A stretch of DNA of 64,000 bases from Eubacterium ruminantium (lineage in GTDB: Bacteria > Bacillota > Clostridia > Lachnospirales > Lachnospiraceae): contig FNUU01000007.1 in NCBI GenBank assembly GCA_900108205.1, positions 119,081 to 183,080 of the forward strand, read 5' to 3'. Below, one piece after another: positions 62,058 to 64,000 of this stretch (within the stretch, counting starts at the first letter, position 1; every line of letters begins with the position of its first letter). A program made the position numbers and the translations under genes. A model generated the notes under the pieces. It searched no databases. It had not been told where the DNA came from and worked only from the letters and a program-made list of their open reading frames with translations.

Positions 62058-63116
62058 ATGTATACTGCGGCGGATTTATCCCGATATCCATTTTTTGAAA
62101 AAAGAATAAAAGAAAGAGGCATCGACAGTATGCTGGATTCTCTAACAGGAACGGTAGCCAGGCCTATGATCATAGAATTTATCAAGGATTGTATAGATAG
62201 CGGCACAAGATGTGCGATTGCTATTATAGATCTTGATAATTTTAAAGCCATAAATGATAATTATGGCCATTTGGTAGGAGATAGAGTTTTACAGAGAGTT
62301 TCTTCTGATATAATAAATTATGTTGGAAATGACGGAGTGCTTGGAAGATTCGGCGGAGATGAGTTTCTGTTGATCAATTTTAAGCATTTAGATTATGATG
62401 ATGTTCATGAGTATTATGAAGGAATGTATAATAATGATGTTGCATTCAGGAAGGTTATAAAACTGGATGGATGCAGTCCTTACATTTCGGCAACGATGGG
62501 AAGCTGTACATTTCCGGATAATACGGATACCTATGATGGGGTTTTTTCTATAATAGATAAAACTTTGTACAGAGGAAAATACAAAGGGCGTAATTGCTAT
62601 ATTATTTATGTTGAAAGACTTCATAAGGATCTGAAGATTCAGGAACTGTCTAAACACAGCATAATGCTCACAATGAAGAATTTCGCTTATGAATTTGACA
62701 GGGGCGCAGACTTTCCTCTTAAGCTATGGTGTGTTAACCAGCCGTTTTGTACAGCTCTTCATATTAGTGAATGTTACTATATTGATATGAAAGGAGATAT
62801 GTACAGATTCAGAAATTATGAAAAAGTTGGTGTTGCTGACGACCTGGATAATTATATGATAACTGAAATTTTTCATACTGATGACTTCACAGATATAAAA
62901 GAACTCAGTCCTAATACATATAAGACGATTATTGATCTGGGAATAGAGACTATACTTGTTTCAAAAATCATTTATGGGAAAAAATGCTATGGATATGTTC
63001 TTTGTCCGGGAGAATATATTAGAAGATTATGGCAGGATGAAGAACAGGCTCTGGCATATTTTGTAGGAAGATTGATAGGAGAGTATATTGACAGACATCA
63101 AGATATGAATAGTTGA
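62058..63116 (+). CDS. Cytosolic GGDEF protein with a C-terminal sensor-like domain
   Basis: A 352-residue protein with an N-terminal GGDEF domain: DSLTGTVARPMIIEF at about 27, DLDNFKAINDNYGHLVGD at about 57, and RFGGDEFLLI at about 99, all intact. No RxxD inhibitory site precedes it. Residues 175-352 form a second domain with no clear family, perhaps GAF-like. No membrane segment is present. The GAGGAGAG site is well placed. Confidence 0.88.
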   Translation: MYTAADLSRYPFFEKRIKERGIDSMLDSLTGTVARPMIIEFIKDCIDSGTRCAIAIIDLDNFKAINDNYGHLVGDRVLQRVSSDIINYVGNDGVLGRFGGDEFLLINFKHLDYDDVHEYYEGMYNNDVAFRKVIKLDGCSPYISATMGSCTFPDNTDTYDGVFSIIDKTLYRGKYKGRNCYIIYVERLHKDLKIQELSKHSIMLTMKNFAYEFDRGADFPLKLWCVNQPFCTALHISECYYIDMKGDMYRFRNYEKVGVADDLDNYMITEIFHTDDFTDIKELSPNTYKTIIDLGIETILVSKIIYGKKCYGYVLCPGEYIRRLWQDEEQALAYFVGRLIGEYIDRHQDMNS

Positions 63117-63127
63117 AAGGTATAAAT

Positions 63128-63171
63128 ATCGGGCAGGCATATCATAGCTGGTATGATGCTCGATTTTTTTT
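63128..63171 (+). terminator. Rho-independent terminator
   Basis: ATCGGGC (63128-63134) pairs with GCTCGAT (63158-63164) and CATATCA with TGGTATG inside it, then TTTTTTTT follows. It ends the GGDEF gene before the rRNA promoter region. Confidence 0.85.
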
Positions 63172-63279
63172 GTATTTTTTAAAAAACAATCCGAATATGA
63201 TATTTGAGATTTGAAAAAATATTTTTGAAATTTTTTTTGGAATATCATAAAAATACACCTTGAGTCACATTATGACAAT

Positions 63280-63330
63280 CTTCAAAAACCACGCATTTGC
63301 GTGGTTTTTGAAGATTTTGAAAATTTTTTA
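63280..63330 (+). terminator. Second strong terminator upstream of the rRNA promoters
   Basis: CTTCAAAAACCACGC (63280-63294) pairs perfectly with GCGTGGTTTTTGAAG (63299-63313), followed after AT-rich sequence by TTTTTTA. It shields the rRNA operon from upstream transcripts. Confidence 0.85.
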
Positions 63331-63339
63331 AAAAAATAC

Positions 63340-63367
63340 TTGCAATTATCTGCCGTTTGTATATAAT
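63340..63367 (+). promoter_or_regulatory. rRNA operon promoter P1
   Basis: TTGCAA (63340-63345) and TATAAT (63362-63367) have a 16-bp spacer. It is about 400 bp upstream of the 16S gene. Confidence 0.75.
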
Positions 63368-63473
63368 AGGACAAGTGCTGTGTGAAACAGATGCCAACAA
63401 AAGTAAGAGCGACACAGGTGAGAGAGACCTGATTCATCCTCTGAAAAAAACTTTTAAAAAATAAAAAAAGATG

Positions 63474-63502
63474 TTGACAAATGAGTCACATGGTGGTAAT
63501 CT
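63474..63502 (+). promoter_or_regulatory. rRNA operon promoter P2
   Basis: TTGACA (63474-63479) and TAATCT (63497-63502) have a 17-bp spacer. The -35 region is preceded by an A/T-rich stretch resembling an UP element. The sequence GAGTCACAT just after the -35 also occurs at 63262-63270, upstream of the terminator. Confidence 0.7.
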
Positions 63503-63761
63503 ATAAAAGCTGTCGCTGATACAGACAACATGAGACGAGACAAGCAAAGATAAGTTGAAGCGGCTTTTATATTGCACATTAACAACTTAACAACATGACA
63601 ACCCCGAAAATTCTTTAAAGACATTTTCATTCAGAAATGAATGGTCGATTGGTCGAAAGACAGATCAAAAGAATATTCGGATTTGAACGAATCCAAACAG
63701 TAAGTTTAAGGACAGGATTTAAAGCTAACGTTTTAAAAACTGACTAAGGACGAACAAAACT
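63503..63761 (+). other. rRNA leader region
   Basis: This is the transcribed spacer upstream of the mature 16S. It has no gene. It contains AACAACTTAACAACATGACA near 63582-63601 and the AAAGAC/TTAAAG segments that could pair with the 16S-23S spacer to form the RNase III processing stalk, as in other rRNA leaders. Confidence 0.6.

Positions 63762-64000
<239 letters not shown>

Overview
The window reads as a low-GC Firmicutes chromosome from family Lachnospiraceae, most like the Butyrivibrio/Pseudobutyrivibrio group. The evidence is the 16S rRNA start at the right edge, Clostridia-type gene order (DUF1385-prmC-prfA), strong GGAGG ribosome binding sites, many cyclic-di-GMP enzymes, a secreted protein with aromatic/glycine repeats and a GH26 glycosidase. 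The genus is inference; only 239 bases of 16S are present.

Layout. 1-11 kb is core-like: translation termination (DUF1385 membrane protein, prmC, prfA), a sodium:solute symporter behind a long structured leader, two HD-GYP proteins, a HIT hydrolase and small membrane proteins. 11-41 kb is an accessory region of small enzymes (GNAT, Nudix, nitroreductase, methyltransferase, AAC(3)-like, alcohol dehydrogenase, flavodoxin, isochorismatase, serine hydrolase), most next to their own regulator (XRE, LysR, TetR, HxlR, MerR). It holds many broken genes: a GNAT tail, a transglutaminase that lost its catalytic core, a cut aldo/keto reductase, a frameshifted FMN reductase, an AAA ATPase with a stop in its Walker A motif, an SMI1 fragment and a response-regulator stub. 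Two 124-bp hairpin-rich repeats lie in opposite orientation about 7.9 kb apart (23.1 and 31.0 kb). A minus-strand operon at 34.6-37.4 kb joins an NCS1 permease, a pyridoxal-kinase-type kinase and a radical SAM protein.

42-50.5 kb is the most unusual stretch. It opens with a protein that fuses a sigma-70 region 2-like N-terminus to a WYL ligand-sensing C-terminus. Four genes downstream (a 5'-deoxynucleotidase-type HAD phosphatase, a metallophosphoesterase and two proteins of unknown family) are each preceded by the same 33-nt box: a CTTCAAAATTTTGAAG palindrome, an 8-nt spacer, then TTCCATAAT at invariant spacing. Two more metallophosphoesterases and small unknown proteins follow. I propose this as a small regulon in which the sigma/WYL protein acts on the boxes; that link is inference.

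50.5-64 kb returns to core-like content: a GC-rich structured block, tRNA-Pro(CGG), a GGDEF protein, an apparently cytoplasmic GH26 enzyme, a TetR regulator divergent from a lipid cluster (FakA, FakB/DegV, GNAT-like protein, PlsX, acyl carrier protein, PAP2 phosphatase), a secreted repeat/transglutaminase protein, another GGDEF protein, and the promoters and 5' end of an rRNA operon. FakA/FakB phosphorylate fatty acids, PlsX interconverts acyl-phosphate and acyl-ACP, and ACP carries the chains, so the cluster forms one acyl-supply unit.
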